Source: Bacillus sp. NP157 | Lineage (GTDB): Bacteria > Pseudomonadota > Gammaproteobacteria > Xanthomonadales > Rhodanobacteraceae | DNA: 64,000 bases | Assembly: GCA_018889975.1 (NCBI GenBank) | Contig: CP076546.1 | Coordinates: forward strand, 62,001 to 126,000 | Reading direction: 5' to 3' | Part shown: in pieces, positions 26,276-33,834 of the stretch | How positions within the stretch are numbered: position 1 is the first letter of the stretch | How the letters are laid out: each line of letters begins with the position of its first letter | Position numbers and translations under genes: made by a program | Notes under the pieces: generated by a model | The model's database searches: none | Told to the model about the DNA's origin: nothing | The model's input: only the letters and a program-made list of their open reading frames with translations

Positions 26276-27706
26276 TCAGTGAGCTTTCCGGTCGTCGGCC
26301 GGGTCGCTGGGCGGCGGGAAGCGCAACTCGACCCGCAGGCCGCCCAGGGCCGAGCGGCCGAAGCCGACCCGGGCGCCGTGGCGCTCGGCGATGCTCTCGA
26401 CGATGGCCAGGCCCAGGCCGGTGCCGTCTTCGTCCGCCCCGGGCACGCGGAAGAAGCGTTCGCCCAACTGGTCGAGGAAGGCGTCGGCGACGCCGGGGCC
26501 GTCGTCGTCCACGGCCAGCACGGCGTCACCCGCGTCGCGGCCGACCGAGACGGTGACGGCGTGGCCGCGGCCGGCGTAGTGGAAGGCGTTGTCGACCAGG
26601 TTGTCGATCACTTCCTGCACCTGAAGGGCGTCGCCGCGGACGACGCAGGCGCCGTCGATACCCTCGTAGCCGAGGTCCACGCCGAGGGCGAGGGCCTGGT
26701 GCACGCGCATGCCCACGGCCTCGGGCACCACCTCGGACAGGTCGATCAGCGCCATGCCGTCGTGGTCGGGCAGGTCGGGCGACTGGGTCCGGGTGAGGGC
26801 GAGCAGCTGGGCCGAGGTGCGGGCGGCGCGGGCGGCGAGGCGGTGGATGTGCGACAGCGCGTCGCGTTGCTGGGCCTCGTCGCCGGCGTGGCCGATCCGC
26901 TCCACGTGCAGCTGGATGCCGGCCAGCGGCGTGCGTAGCTGGTGGGCGGCATCGGCGATGAAGCGTTCCTGCAGGCCGAGCATGTTGCGCATGCGCGCGA
27001 ACAGGTCGTCGATGGTGCGGGTCAGCGGCAGGATCTCCACCGGCACGTCTTCCTCGCCGATCGGGCCGAGGTCGTGGCCGCGGCGGCCCAGCCGCATCGT
27101 CAGCGGCTCGAGCACGCCCAGGCCGTGGCTGACGCCGAACCAGACCAGCGAGAGCACGGCGATGATCAGCAAGGCCTGGATGGGCAGGGTGAGCAGGAGG
27201 ATCTCGCGGGCCCGCTGGTGGCGATCGCGCAGGTTCTCGGCCACCTTGATCGTCAGCGTGCTGCCGCTGTCGTGGTGGTCGGGCACGCGCATGATGGCGG
27301 CGCGCAACGCCTTGTGGCCCAGCTCGGTGTCGTACAGCGCGGGCGGGGCGTCGACGTCGACCGGGTGGCCGGGGCCGGAAAGCTCGGCGTTGCCGATCAG
27401 GCGGCCATTCCGGTCGCTGACCACTTCGTAGTAGTTGCGTCCGTCGGGGTCGTACTCGAGCAGGAAGCGCGCCTGGGCGGTCAGTTCACCGCGCAGCGCA
27501 TCGCTGCCGATCATCTCGGAGAGGGTGAGCGCGGAATCTGACAGGTCGGCGTCGTGCACGCGGTTGGAGTAGGCGAGCGCGACGAAATACGCGACTACGG
27601 CGTCGACGACCAGCACGCCGAGCACGGGAACAAGCAGGAAGGTGAGCAGGCGCCGGCGCAGGCTGGGGCGCGCCGGGCGGCGCGCCGCGTGGCGGCGTTC
27701 AGGCAT
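26276..27706 (-). CDS. Sensor histidine kinase (TctE/QseC-like)
   Basis: 476 residues. Membrane helices at about 22-45 and 170-192 enclose a periplasmic domain of about 120 residues of the 2CSK_N kind. HisKA follows with His255 in ADAAHQLRTPL, then a HATPase domain (NLVDNAFHYA; DDDGPGV; GTGLGLAI). It is the partner of the response regulator just upstream, whose stop overlaps this start by 8 bp. Ligand unknown; TctE relatives respond to carboxylates, QseC relatives to other signals. The hydrolase operon begins about 55 bp downstream on the same strand and might be read through. Confidence 0.9.
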   Translation of the reverse strand: MPERRHAARRPARPSLRRRLLTFLLVPVLGVLVVDAVVAYFVALAYSNRVHDADLSDSALTLSEMIGSDALRGELTAQARFLLEYDPDGRNYYEVVSDRNGRLIGNAELSGPGHPVDVDAPPALYDTELGHKALRAAIMRVPDHHDSGSTLTIKVAENLRDRHQRAREILLLTLPIQALLIIAVLSLVWFGVSHGLGVLEPLTMRLGRRGHDLGPIGEEDVPVEILPLTRTIDDLFARMRNMLGLQERFIADAAHQLRTPLAGIQLHVERIGHAGDEAQQRDALSHIHRLAARAARTSAQLLALTRTQSPDLPDHDGMALIDLSEVVPEAVGMRVHQALALGVDLGYEGIDGACVVRGDALQVQEVIDNLVDNAFHYAGRGHAVTVSVGRDAGDAVLAVDDDGPGVADAFLDQLGERFFRVPGADEDGTGLGLAIVESIAERHGARVGFGRSALGGLRVELRFPPPSDPADDRKAH

Positions 27707-28373
27707 CGGCCGATTCTTCGAGCAGGTAGCCCAGGCCGCGGATGGTGCGCACGTTGGTGCCCGAGCCCTGGAGCTTCTTGCGCAGGCGGTGCAGGGCGAT
27801 GTCCAGGCCGTTGTCGGTCAGGTCCTCGTCCCAGTTGCACAGGGCCTCGACCAACTGGGCGCGGCTGGTGACCTTGTCGGCGCGCGTGGCCAGCGCTTCG
27901 ATGAGGCCGAACTCGCGGGCTGTCAGGTCCAGCGGGGTGTCGGCGATCCAGGCACGGTGGCCGGGGATGTCCAGGCGCAGGCGACCGATCTTGAACTCCG
28001 GCGTGCCGTTGCTGGTGCGCCGGCGGAGCAGGGCACGCACGCGTGCCTCGAACTCAGCCAGCGCGAAGGGTTTGACCAGGTAGTCGTCCGCGCCCAGGTC
28101 GAGCACGCGGACGCGCTCCTTCAGGCCTTCGCGCGCGGTGACGACCAGCACGGGCAGGCTGGCGCCGCGCTTGCGCGCACGTGCCAGCACCTCGGTGCCA
28201 TCGAGCTGGGGCAGGCCCAGGTCGAGCACCAGCAGGTCGTAGTCGTGGTCGCGCAAGGCGTGGTCGGCAGAGGCACCGTCGGTTACGTGGTCGATCGCGT
28301 GCCCACCCTGTTGCAGGGCAGCGCGAACCGCGGCGGCGATGGAGGCGTCGTCTTCGGCGAGGAGTATGCGCAT
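27699..28373 (-). CDS. OmpR/PhoB-family response regulator
   Basis: 224 residues from ATG 28373 (MRILLAEDDASIAAAV). The receiver domain has Asp51 as phosphorylation site (LLVLDLGLP) and the KPFAL lysine near 101. The C-terminal winged helix (RLRLDIPGHRAW to GLGYLLEE) binds DNA. A TTG nine bases upstream is not needed. It forms an operon with the sensor kinase. It is divergent from the iron-type reductase operon, with 294 bp between them. Confidence 0.92.
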   Translation of the reverse strand: MRILLAEDDASIAAAVRAALQQGGHAIDHVTDGASADHALRDHDYDLLVLDLGLPQLDGTEVLARARKRGASLPVLVVTAREGLKERVRVLDLGADDYLVKPFALAEFEARVRALLRRRTSNGTPEFKIGRLRLDIPGHRAWIADTPLDLTAREFGLIEALATRADKVTSRAQLVEALCNWDEDLTDNGLDIALHRLRKKLQGSGTNVRTIRGLGYLLEESADA

Positions 28374-28597
28374 GGTAGGCAAGCATACGCTCCGTAGTGG
28401 GGTGGGCGCATGCTGTCGCGGCAGGCTTTCGGTGCGCTTTCCTGGGAGGGGGGTGGGAAGTGGGGGCGACTTCCGTCGTTCGCATGAGGGTGCTGGTGAC
28501 GATGCGAGTGCGTCTACGCCAGCGCAGCGCGTGCGGCCCCCTCATCCGCCTGCCGGCTCCTGCGCCCCCACTTCTCACCCCCATCTCCCGCCCCTCC

Positions 28598-28620
28598 AAT
28601 TGCGAACGATTCCCATTAGA
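28598..28620 (+). promoter_or_regulatory. Fur-box-like site upstream of the reductase operon
   Basis: AATTGCGAACGATTCCCATT is similar to the Fur boxes (AATGCGAATGATTCTCATT type) found before iron-uptake genes in gammaproteobacteria, with most key positions kept. It lies 48 bp before the PepSY gene start, a typical distance for an operator. Iron control of the five-gene operon is inferred from this site and from the gene content. Confidence 0.55.
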
Positions 28621-28667
28621 ACTATCATCCGAACGTTCTCGCACCAACGACAGGGACCCTGCATCGC

Positions 28668-29291
28668 ATGCGCGATACCGTCGACCGGACACGCCGTGCG
28701 TTCTGGCTAAAACACCTGCATCGCTGGCATTGGATCAGCTCCGCGATATCGCTCGTGGTGCTGCTGATGTTCGCCATCACAGGCTTCACCCTGAACCACG
28801 CCGCGCAGATCGAGGCCGACCCGCGCGTCGTGCGCCATGCCGCGACCCTGCCTGCGCCCTTGCTCAGGCGCCTGGTCGATCCCGGCCGCAAGTCGGCGCC
28901 AGTGGACGATGCCGTCGCCCGCTATGTCCATGACCAGGCCGGCGCCGACATCGGCGGCCGCGACGGCGACTGGAGCGACGATGAGGTCTACGTGTCGCTT
29001 CCGCGCCCGGGTGGCGATGCGTGGGTCAGCATCGATCGGGAGACCGGCGCGGTGCAGTACGAGGCCACCGATCGCGGCTGGCTGGCCTGGTTCAACGACC
29101 TGCACAAGGGCCGCAACACCGGCGCGGCCTGGCGCTGGTTCATCGACCTGTTCGCGCTGGCCTGCGTGGTGTTCGCCGCCACCGGGCTGCTGTTGCTCAA
29201 GATGCACGCCGGCCAGCGCCGCATGACCTGGCCCATGGTGGTGCTGGGCTTCGTGCTGCCGCTGGTGCTGGCCCTGGTATTCATCCACTGA
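28668..29291 (+). CDS. PepSY-associated membrane protein
   Basis: 207 residues. N-terminal 'FWLKHLHRWHWISSAISLVV' has the His-rich HxxHRWHW motif before the first membrane helix (about 24-45), which is typical of PepSY_TM proteins. A periplasmic PepSY-like part follows ('DAWVSIDRETGAVQYEATDR'), then 'FNDLHKGRNTGAAWRWFIDL' and two closing helices. Histidines at the membrane faces may bind heme, and such proteins carry electrons across the inner membrane for siderophore or flavin reduction. It is the first gene of the operon that ends at 33060. Confidence 0.85.
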   Translation: MRDTVDRTRRAFWLKHLHRWHWISSAISLVVLLMFAITGFTLNHAAQIEADPRVVRHAATLPAPLLRRLVDPGRKSAPVDDAVARYVHDQAGADIGGRDGDWSDDEVYVSLPRPGGDAWVSIDRETGAVQYEATDRGWLAWFNDLHKGRNTGAAWRWFIDLFALACVVFAATGLLLLKMHAGQRRMTWPMVVLGFVLPLVLALVFIH

Positions 29292-29303
29292 CGAAGGATC
29301 GAC

Positions 29304-29813
29304 ATGCATCGCTGCCTGCCAATCGCGCTTTGCCTTTTCGCCGCCCCGGCGTTCGCCGCGGACATGAACCTCACCGTGGAAATCCCCACGCTGAAGGCCG
29401 CCGAATACCACCGGCCCTACGTGGCGGTGTGGATCGAACGCGAAGACCACACGGTCGCCGCCAACCTGGCCGTCTGGTACGACGTGAAGAAGGCCAGCGG
29501 CGAAGGCACGAAGTGGCTGAAGGACATGCGCCAGTGGTGGCGCCGCAGCGGGCGTGACCAGACGATGCCGATCGACGGCGTGTCGGGCGCGACGCGTCCG
29601 GCCGGCCAGCACCAGCTGCGCTTTACCGACGGCAAGGCACCGCTGGGCACGCTCGCCCCGGGCCACTACGAACTGATCGTCGAGGCCGCGCGCGAAGTCG
29701 GCGGCCACGAGACCCAGCGCATCGCGTTCGACTGGCCGGCCAAAGCCGCCGAACACCTTTCCGCCAAGGGCACCGATGAACTTGGCCAGATCACCCTCGA
29801 CCTCAATCCCTGA
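29304..29813 (+). CDS. DUF2271 periplasmic protein with ApbE flavinylation motif
   Basis: 169 residues with a clear signal peptide (cleaved after AAPAFAA). The DUF2271 domain spans most of the mature protein. Residues 91-97 read DGVSGAT, matching the motif (DxxSGAT) that ApbE modifies by attaching FMN to the threonine, here Thr97. The operon also encodes ApbE. The protein is thus probably a periplasmic flavoprotein receiving electrons from the PepSY protein or the flavodoxin reductase. Flavinylation is inferred from motif and context. Confidence 0.85.
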   Translation: MHRCLPIALCLFAAPAFAADMNLTVEIPTLKAAEYHRPYVAVWIEREDHTVAANLAVWYDVKKASGEGTKWLKDMRQWWRRSGRDQTMPIDGVSGATRPAGQHQLRFTDGKAPLGTLAPGHYELIVEAAREVGGHETQRIAFDWPAKAAEHLSAKGTDELGQITLDLNP

Positions 29814-29825
29814 CCGGAGCCTCCC

Positions 29826-30635
29826 ATGAAGCACACGCTTGCCTGCGCCGCGCTCACCGCCGCGCTGATCCTTCCGTTCGCCGCGCAGGCGCACAAGATG
29901 TGGATGGTGCCCTCGTCCACCGTGGTCTCCAGCGACGATGCCTGGGTGACCGTGGATGCGGCCGTGTCCAACGATCTTTACTATCCGGACCACTTCCCGG
30001 CGCAGCTCGACCAGCTGGTGATCACCGCGCCGGACGGCAGCCAGGTGAAGCCGGAAAACCCGTGGACCGGCAAGTACCGCAGCGCGTTCGACCTGCCGGT
30101 GCCGCAGAAGGGCACCTACCGCATCGCGCTGGTGAACCAGGGCCTGTTCGCGAACTATGAGCAGGACGGCAAGAAGAAGCGCTGGCGCGGTACGTCGGCC
30201 GAGCTGAAGACGGCGATCCCCGCCGACGCGAAGAACGTGCAGGTAAGCGAGATGGCCTCGCGCGTCGAGACCTTCGTCACCCAGGGCAAGCCGGGTGGCG
30301 CGGCGCTGAAGCCGACCGGCAAGGGCCTGGAGCTCGTGCCGGTGACCCAGCCGAACGACCTGGTCACCGGGGAGAAGGCGACGTTCCAGCTGCTGCTCGA
30401 CGGCAAGCCGGCCGGCAACCTGAAGGTCACCGCGATCGACGGCGCCACGCGCTATCGCAACGCGCAGGACGAGATGGATACCCAGACCGACAAGGATGGC
30501 AAGTTCAGTTTCACCTTTGCCACGCCGGGCATGTACTGGGTGAACGCCAGCACGGTAGACGACAAGACCTCGGCGAAGGAAGCGAAGCAGCGTCGCATCG
30601 CCTACACCGCCACGCTCGAAGTGCTGCCGCAGTGA
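29826..30635 (+). CDS. DUF4198 periplasmic protein
   Basis: 269 residues with a signal peptide (cleaved after FAAQA). The mature protein begins 'HKMWMVPSSTVVSSDDAWVT', as in the DUF4198 family, with Ig-like domains; the N-terminal His could bind a metal as in CopC/NikM-like proteins. DUF4198 genes often sit with metal uptake systems. Its partner genes here are DUF2271, PepSY and ApbE. It overlaps the apbE start by 4 bp. Confidence 0.85.
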   Translation: MKHTLACAALTAALILPFAAQAHKMWMVPSSTVVSSDDAWVTVDAAVSNDLYYPDHFPAQLDQLVITAPDGSQVKPENPWTGKYRSAFDLPVPQKGTYRIALVNQGLFANYEQDGKKKRWRGTSAELKTAIPADAKNVQVSEMASRVETFVTQGKPGGAALKPTGKGLELVPVTQPNDLVTGEKATFQLLLDGKPAGNLKVTAIDGATRYRNAQDEMDTQTDKDGKFSFTFATPGMYWVNASTVDDKTSAKEAKQRRIAYTATLEVLPQ

Positions 30636-31678
30636 TGAGCCTGCCACGTGGATGCCGTCGCGGGGGCGTCCTGCTCCTGTTGCTGTGCCTCGTCACGTTC
30701 GCCGCCACGGCGACCGACGTGCGTCGGTTCGAAGGCGAGACGATGGGCACCACGTGGTCGGTCAATGCGGTGCTCCCGCCGAAGGTGGAAGACGCCGCGG
30801 TCGAACGAGGCATCCAGGCCGAAGTCGATCGCGTCGTCGCGCAGATGAGCACCTACGAAGCGGACTCGGACCTCAGCCGGTTCAACCGTGCGCCGGCCGG
30901 TACCTGGCAAGTGTTGCCGCCCGAGTTCTACACGGTGCTGCGCTACGCGTTATCGCTGGCACGGGATTCGGGCGGCGCGTATGACCCGACCGTGGGGCCA
31001 CTGGTGAACCTGTGGGGCTTCGGCCCGGACAAGCGTCCGCACGATGCCCCGGATGCCAACGCGATCGCGGCGGCGAAGGCACGTGTAGGCTGGGCGCGGG
31101 TGACGCTCGACGATGCGGGGCATCGCGCGTTCCAGCCGGGTGGTGTCTACGTGGATCTGTCGTCCGTCGCCAAGGGCTTCGGCGTGGACCAGGTCGCGCG
31201 CTTCCTCGATCGCGCGGGTGTGCACGACTACCTCGTCGAGATCGGCGGCGAATTGCGCGCGCATGGCCGCAAGCCGGACGGCACGCCGTGGCACGTCGGC
31301 ATCGAGACCCCGGGCGCGGCATCGGGCGCGGTCGACAATGTCGACGAGATCGGCCGGATTGTCTCGCTGCGCGACCAGGCGATCGCCACCTCCGGCGATT
31401 ACCGCCACTTCTTCGAAACGGGTGGGAAGTTCTATTCCCACCACATCGACCCGCGCACCGGTTATCCGGTGACGCATACCGTCGCCTCGGTCAGCATCAT
31501 CGCCGACGATTGCATGCATGCCGATTCGCTCGGCACGACGATGACGGTGCTTGGGCCAGACGAAGGCATGGCTTACGCGAAGCGCCACGGCGTGGCCGTG
31601 TTGTTCGTGCTGTATGCCGGCGACGGCAGGTTCGAGCAACGCATGTCGCCCGCGTTCGCCGCAGCGATGAAGCCGTGA
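30632..31678 (+). CDS. apbE: FAD:protein FMN transferase ApbE
   Basis: 348 residues. A signal peptide (RGGVLLLLLCLVTFAATATD) sends it to the periplasm. The family motifs are GETMGTTWSV at 35-44, 'YDPTVGPLVNLWGFGP', and 'VDLSSVAKGFGVDQVARFL' with Lys181, followed by 'VEIGGELRAHG' and 'HHIDPRTG'. ApbE uses FAD to attach FMN to a Thr/Ser in target proteins; the DUF2271 protein two genes upstream carries such a target motif. The start overlaps the DUF4198 gene, and the stop overlaps the reductase gene (GTGA). Confidence 0.92.
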   Translation: MMSLPRGCRRGGVLLLLLCLVTFAATATDVRRFEGETMGTTWSVNAVLPPKVEDAAVERGIQAEVDRVVAQMSTYEADSDLSRFNRAPAGTWQVLPPEFYTVLRYALSLARDSGGAYDPTVGPLVNLWGFGPDKRPHDAPDANAIAAAKARVGWARVTLDDAGHRAFQPGGVYVDLSSVAKGFGVDQVARFLDRAGVHDYLVEIGGELRAHGRKPDGTPWHVGIETPGAASGAVDNVDEIGRIVSLRDQAIATSGDYRHFFETGGKFYSHHIDPRTGYPVTHTVASVSIIADDCMHADSLGTTMTVLGPDEGMAYAKRHGVAVLFVLYAGDGRFEQRMSPAFAAAMKP

Positions 31679-33060
31679 TCGACGCGGGCCTGTTCGACGC
31701 TGGCGGGATCCAGCTGGGCTCGCCCATCCGGCTCGCCGTGGCGGCGGGTGCGGTGATTGGCTGGGGCGCGTGGACGGCCGTCGTGGCGCGCCCACGCAAG
31801 GGCGCCGCCGATGCGGCCCGCCACGAGGGTAGCGTGCTCGTGGTCCACGCGTCGCAGACCGGCTTCGCCACCGAACTGGCCGAACGCACCGCCCAACTGA
31901 TCCGTGACGGCGGCACGCCCGCCGACCTGCGCGGCATCGCGTCGCTCACGCTGCACGACCTTGCCTCCGCCTCGCGCGTGTTGTTCATCGCGAGCACCAC
32001 GGGCGAAGGCGATGCGCCGGACGATGCCACGCGGTTCCAGCGCGAGGTGATGCGCGCGGGCGCCGACCTGCACGGGCTCAGCTACGCGGTGCTCGCGCTG
32101 GGCGATCGCGACTACGAAGACTTCTGCGCGTTTGGCCGTGAGCTGGACCGCTGGTTGCGCGAACACGGGGCCACGCCGTGGTTCGATCGGGTGGACGTCG
32201 ACAATGGCGACGAAGGCGCATTGCGCCACTGGCAGGGCCAGGTCAGCGCGTTGACCGGCGCACCGGAGCAGCCCGACTGGTCGCGTCCGGCGTACCAGCC
32301 GTGGCGCCTGGCGGAGCGGCGTTTGCTGAATCCCGGTAGCGCGGGTGGCCCCTGTTTCCATATCGCCCTCGTGCCCAGCGAGCCGGCGTGGCTCGCGTGG
32401 GACGCGGGCGACGTGGTCGAGATCGGCCCGCGGCGTGCGCGCGGCGACGAGGCCTTGTTGCCGCATCGCGAATACTCGATCGCGTCCGTGCCGGGCGACG
32501 GTGCCTTGCACCTCGTCGTCCGCCAGCAGCGCCACGCCGACGGATCGCTCGGCCCGGGTTCGGGCTGGCTGACCGCGCTGGCAGAGCAGGGCGACACGAT
32601 CGACCTGCGCGTGCGCCGCAACGCGTCCTTCCATGCGCCGGCCGATGCGCGTCCAATGTTGCTGGTCGGCAACGGCACCGGCATCGCCGGCTTGCGCGCT
32701 TTGCTGAAGACCCGGATCGCGCGCGGGCATCGGCGTAACTGGCTGTTGTTCGGCGAGCGGCATGAACGCGTCGACCGGCTGCATGTCGACGAACTGGAAG
32801 ACTGGCGCGACGACGGCGGAATCGAACGGCTGGACCTCGCCTGGTCGCGCGAAGCCCAGGGCCCGCGTTACGTGCAGGACCGCCTCCGGGTGGCGGCGGA
32901 TGCCGTGCGCCGCTTCGTCGACGAGGGTGCGAGCGTTTACGTGTGCGGCGGCCTCGCCGGCATGGCGCCGGGCGTGGATGCAGCGCTTCGCGAGATCCTC
33001 GGCGACCGTGGCGTGGAAGACCTCGCGGCGGCCGGGCGTTACCGCCGCGACGTCTACTGA
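31675..33060 (+). CDS. Flavodoxin/ferredoxin-reductase-type membrane flavoprotein (CysJ-like)
   Basis: 461 residues from GTG 31675, overlapping the apbE stop. An N-terminal helix (about 20-37) anchors it. A flavodoxin domain follows ('VLVVHASQTGFATELAERTA', 'STTGEGDAPDD', 'VLALGDRDYEDFCAFG'), then an FAD-binding barrel ('LLPHREYSIASVPGDG') and an NADPH-binding domain ('MLLVGNGTGIAGLRALLK', 'SVYVCGGLAGMAPGVDAAL'). The layout is that of sulfite reductase alpha subunits, but no hemoprotein subunit gene is nearby. In this operon it most likely feeds NADPH electrons through FMN to the PepSY/DUF2271 chain. Confidence 0.88.
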   Translation: MIDAGLFDAGGIQLGSPIRLAVAAGAVIGWGAWTAVVARPRKGAADAARHEGSVLVVHASQTGFATELAERTAQLIRDGGTPADLRGIASLTLHDLASASRVLFIASTTGEGDAPDDATRFQREVMRAGADLHGLSYAVLALGDRDYEDFCAFGRELDRWLREHGATPWFDRVDVDNGDEGALRHWQGQVSALTGAPEQPDWSRPAYQPWRLAERRLLNPGSAGGPCFHIALVPSEPAWLAWDAGDVVEIGPRRARGDEALLPHREYSIASVPGDGALHLVVRQQRHADGSLGPGSGWLTALAEQGDTIDLRVRRNASFHAPADARPMLLVGNGTGIAGLRALLKTRIARGHRRNWLLFGERHERVDRLHVDELEDWRDDGGIERLDLAWSREAQGPRYVQDRLRVAADAVRRFVDEGASVYVCGGLAGMAPGVDAALREILGDRGVEDLAAAGRYRRDVY

Positions 33061-33069
33061 CGCGGCCGG

Positions 33070-33087
33070 GCACGTGCCGGCACGTGC
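33070..33087. repeat. 18-bp perfect palindrome between convergent genes
   Basis: GCACGTGCCGGCACGTGC is self-complementary over its whole length and lies between the converging reductase and HAD genes. It could fold as an RNA hairpin on either strand, but no T-tract is present. Confidence 0.4.
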
Positions 33088-33095
33088 TGGGTTCG

Positions 33096-33761
33096 CTAGA
33101 CGACGCGCAGGCGCAGCTTGTCGTCGTGGATCCCGTCGTAACGCAGCGCGGTGAGATCGGTGACCCATGCGACGCCCGGCGGGATCTCGCTGGGATGATC
33201 GCCGGCGATGGCGATGACACGCGAGCCGGCGGCCAGCCCCGCATCGATGCCGGCTTTCGCGTCCTCGAACACGAAGCAGTCGGACGCGCTCGCTCCCATG
33301 CGCTCCGCGCCGAGCAGGTAGCCTTCCGGGTGCGGCTTGCCGAGCGTCACGATCTCGCCGGTGACCATCTTCGGCGGCGGGACGATGCCGGCCGCACCGA
33401 GGCGCGCCTTCGCCAGCACGGTGTCGGCCGAGGTGACGATGGTCCAGCGGTCGGCGGGCAGCGATGCGAGGAGTTCCAGCGCGCCCGGGATCGGCACGAT
33501 GCCATCGACGTCTTCCACTTCTTCGCGATAGAGCCGCTGGTAGACCGCGTCGACGTCCATGCCCTTCGGGGTGAGTTCCTTCACCGAGTCGTACATGCGC
33601 ACGCCATGCAGGCGGGGTAGCACGTAGCCCCAGTCGAGGCCGACTTCGTCGCACCAGCGCTTCCAGATTTTTTCGACGACGACGCGCGAATCGATCAGCG
33701 TGCCGTCCATGTCGAAGAGCAGGGCCCGTGCATCGAGCACCTGGCCGGGTTGGAGCTGCAT
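33096..33761 (-). CDS. HAD-superfamily sugar phosphatase-like protein
   Basis: 221 residues from ATG 33761, with GGAGG six bases upstream. Motif I DMDGT has the nucleophile Asp17 and Asp19; motif II is IVTSAD; motif III is the Lys in KPHPEGYLLGAERMG; motif IV is FEDAKAG. A helical cap follows motif I. The sequence is like YfbT/YniC and other beta-phosphoglucomutase-like HADs acting on sugar phosphates. Substrate not determinable. The gene converges on the reductase operon. Confidence 0.85.
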   Translation of the reverse strand: MQLQPGQVLDARALLFDMDGTLIDSRVVVEKIWKRWCDEVGLDWGYVLPRLHGVRMYDSVKELTPKGMDVDAVYQRLYREEVEDVDGIVPIPGALELLASLPADRWTIVTSADTVLAKARLGAAGIVPPPKMVTGEIVTLGKPHPEGYLLGAERMGASASDCFVFEDAKAGIDAGLAAGSRVIAIAGDHPSEIPPGVAWVTDLTALRYDGIHDDKLRLRVV

Positions 33762-33834
33762 GTTGCCTCCGGGGATCGTGAGGGGGCCGCGTTGCGCGGC
33801 AAGCCCCTCACGATACCGGAGCACGGGCGTGGCG

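Noticed and set aside
30632-33060. Interpretation of the flavodoxin reductase as CysJ of assimilatory sulfite reduction
   Set aside because: No cysI, cysH or related gene adjoins it. It has a membrane anchor and is coupled to apbE in an iron-type operon.
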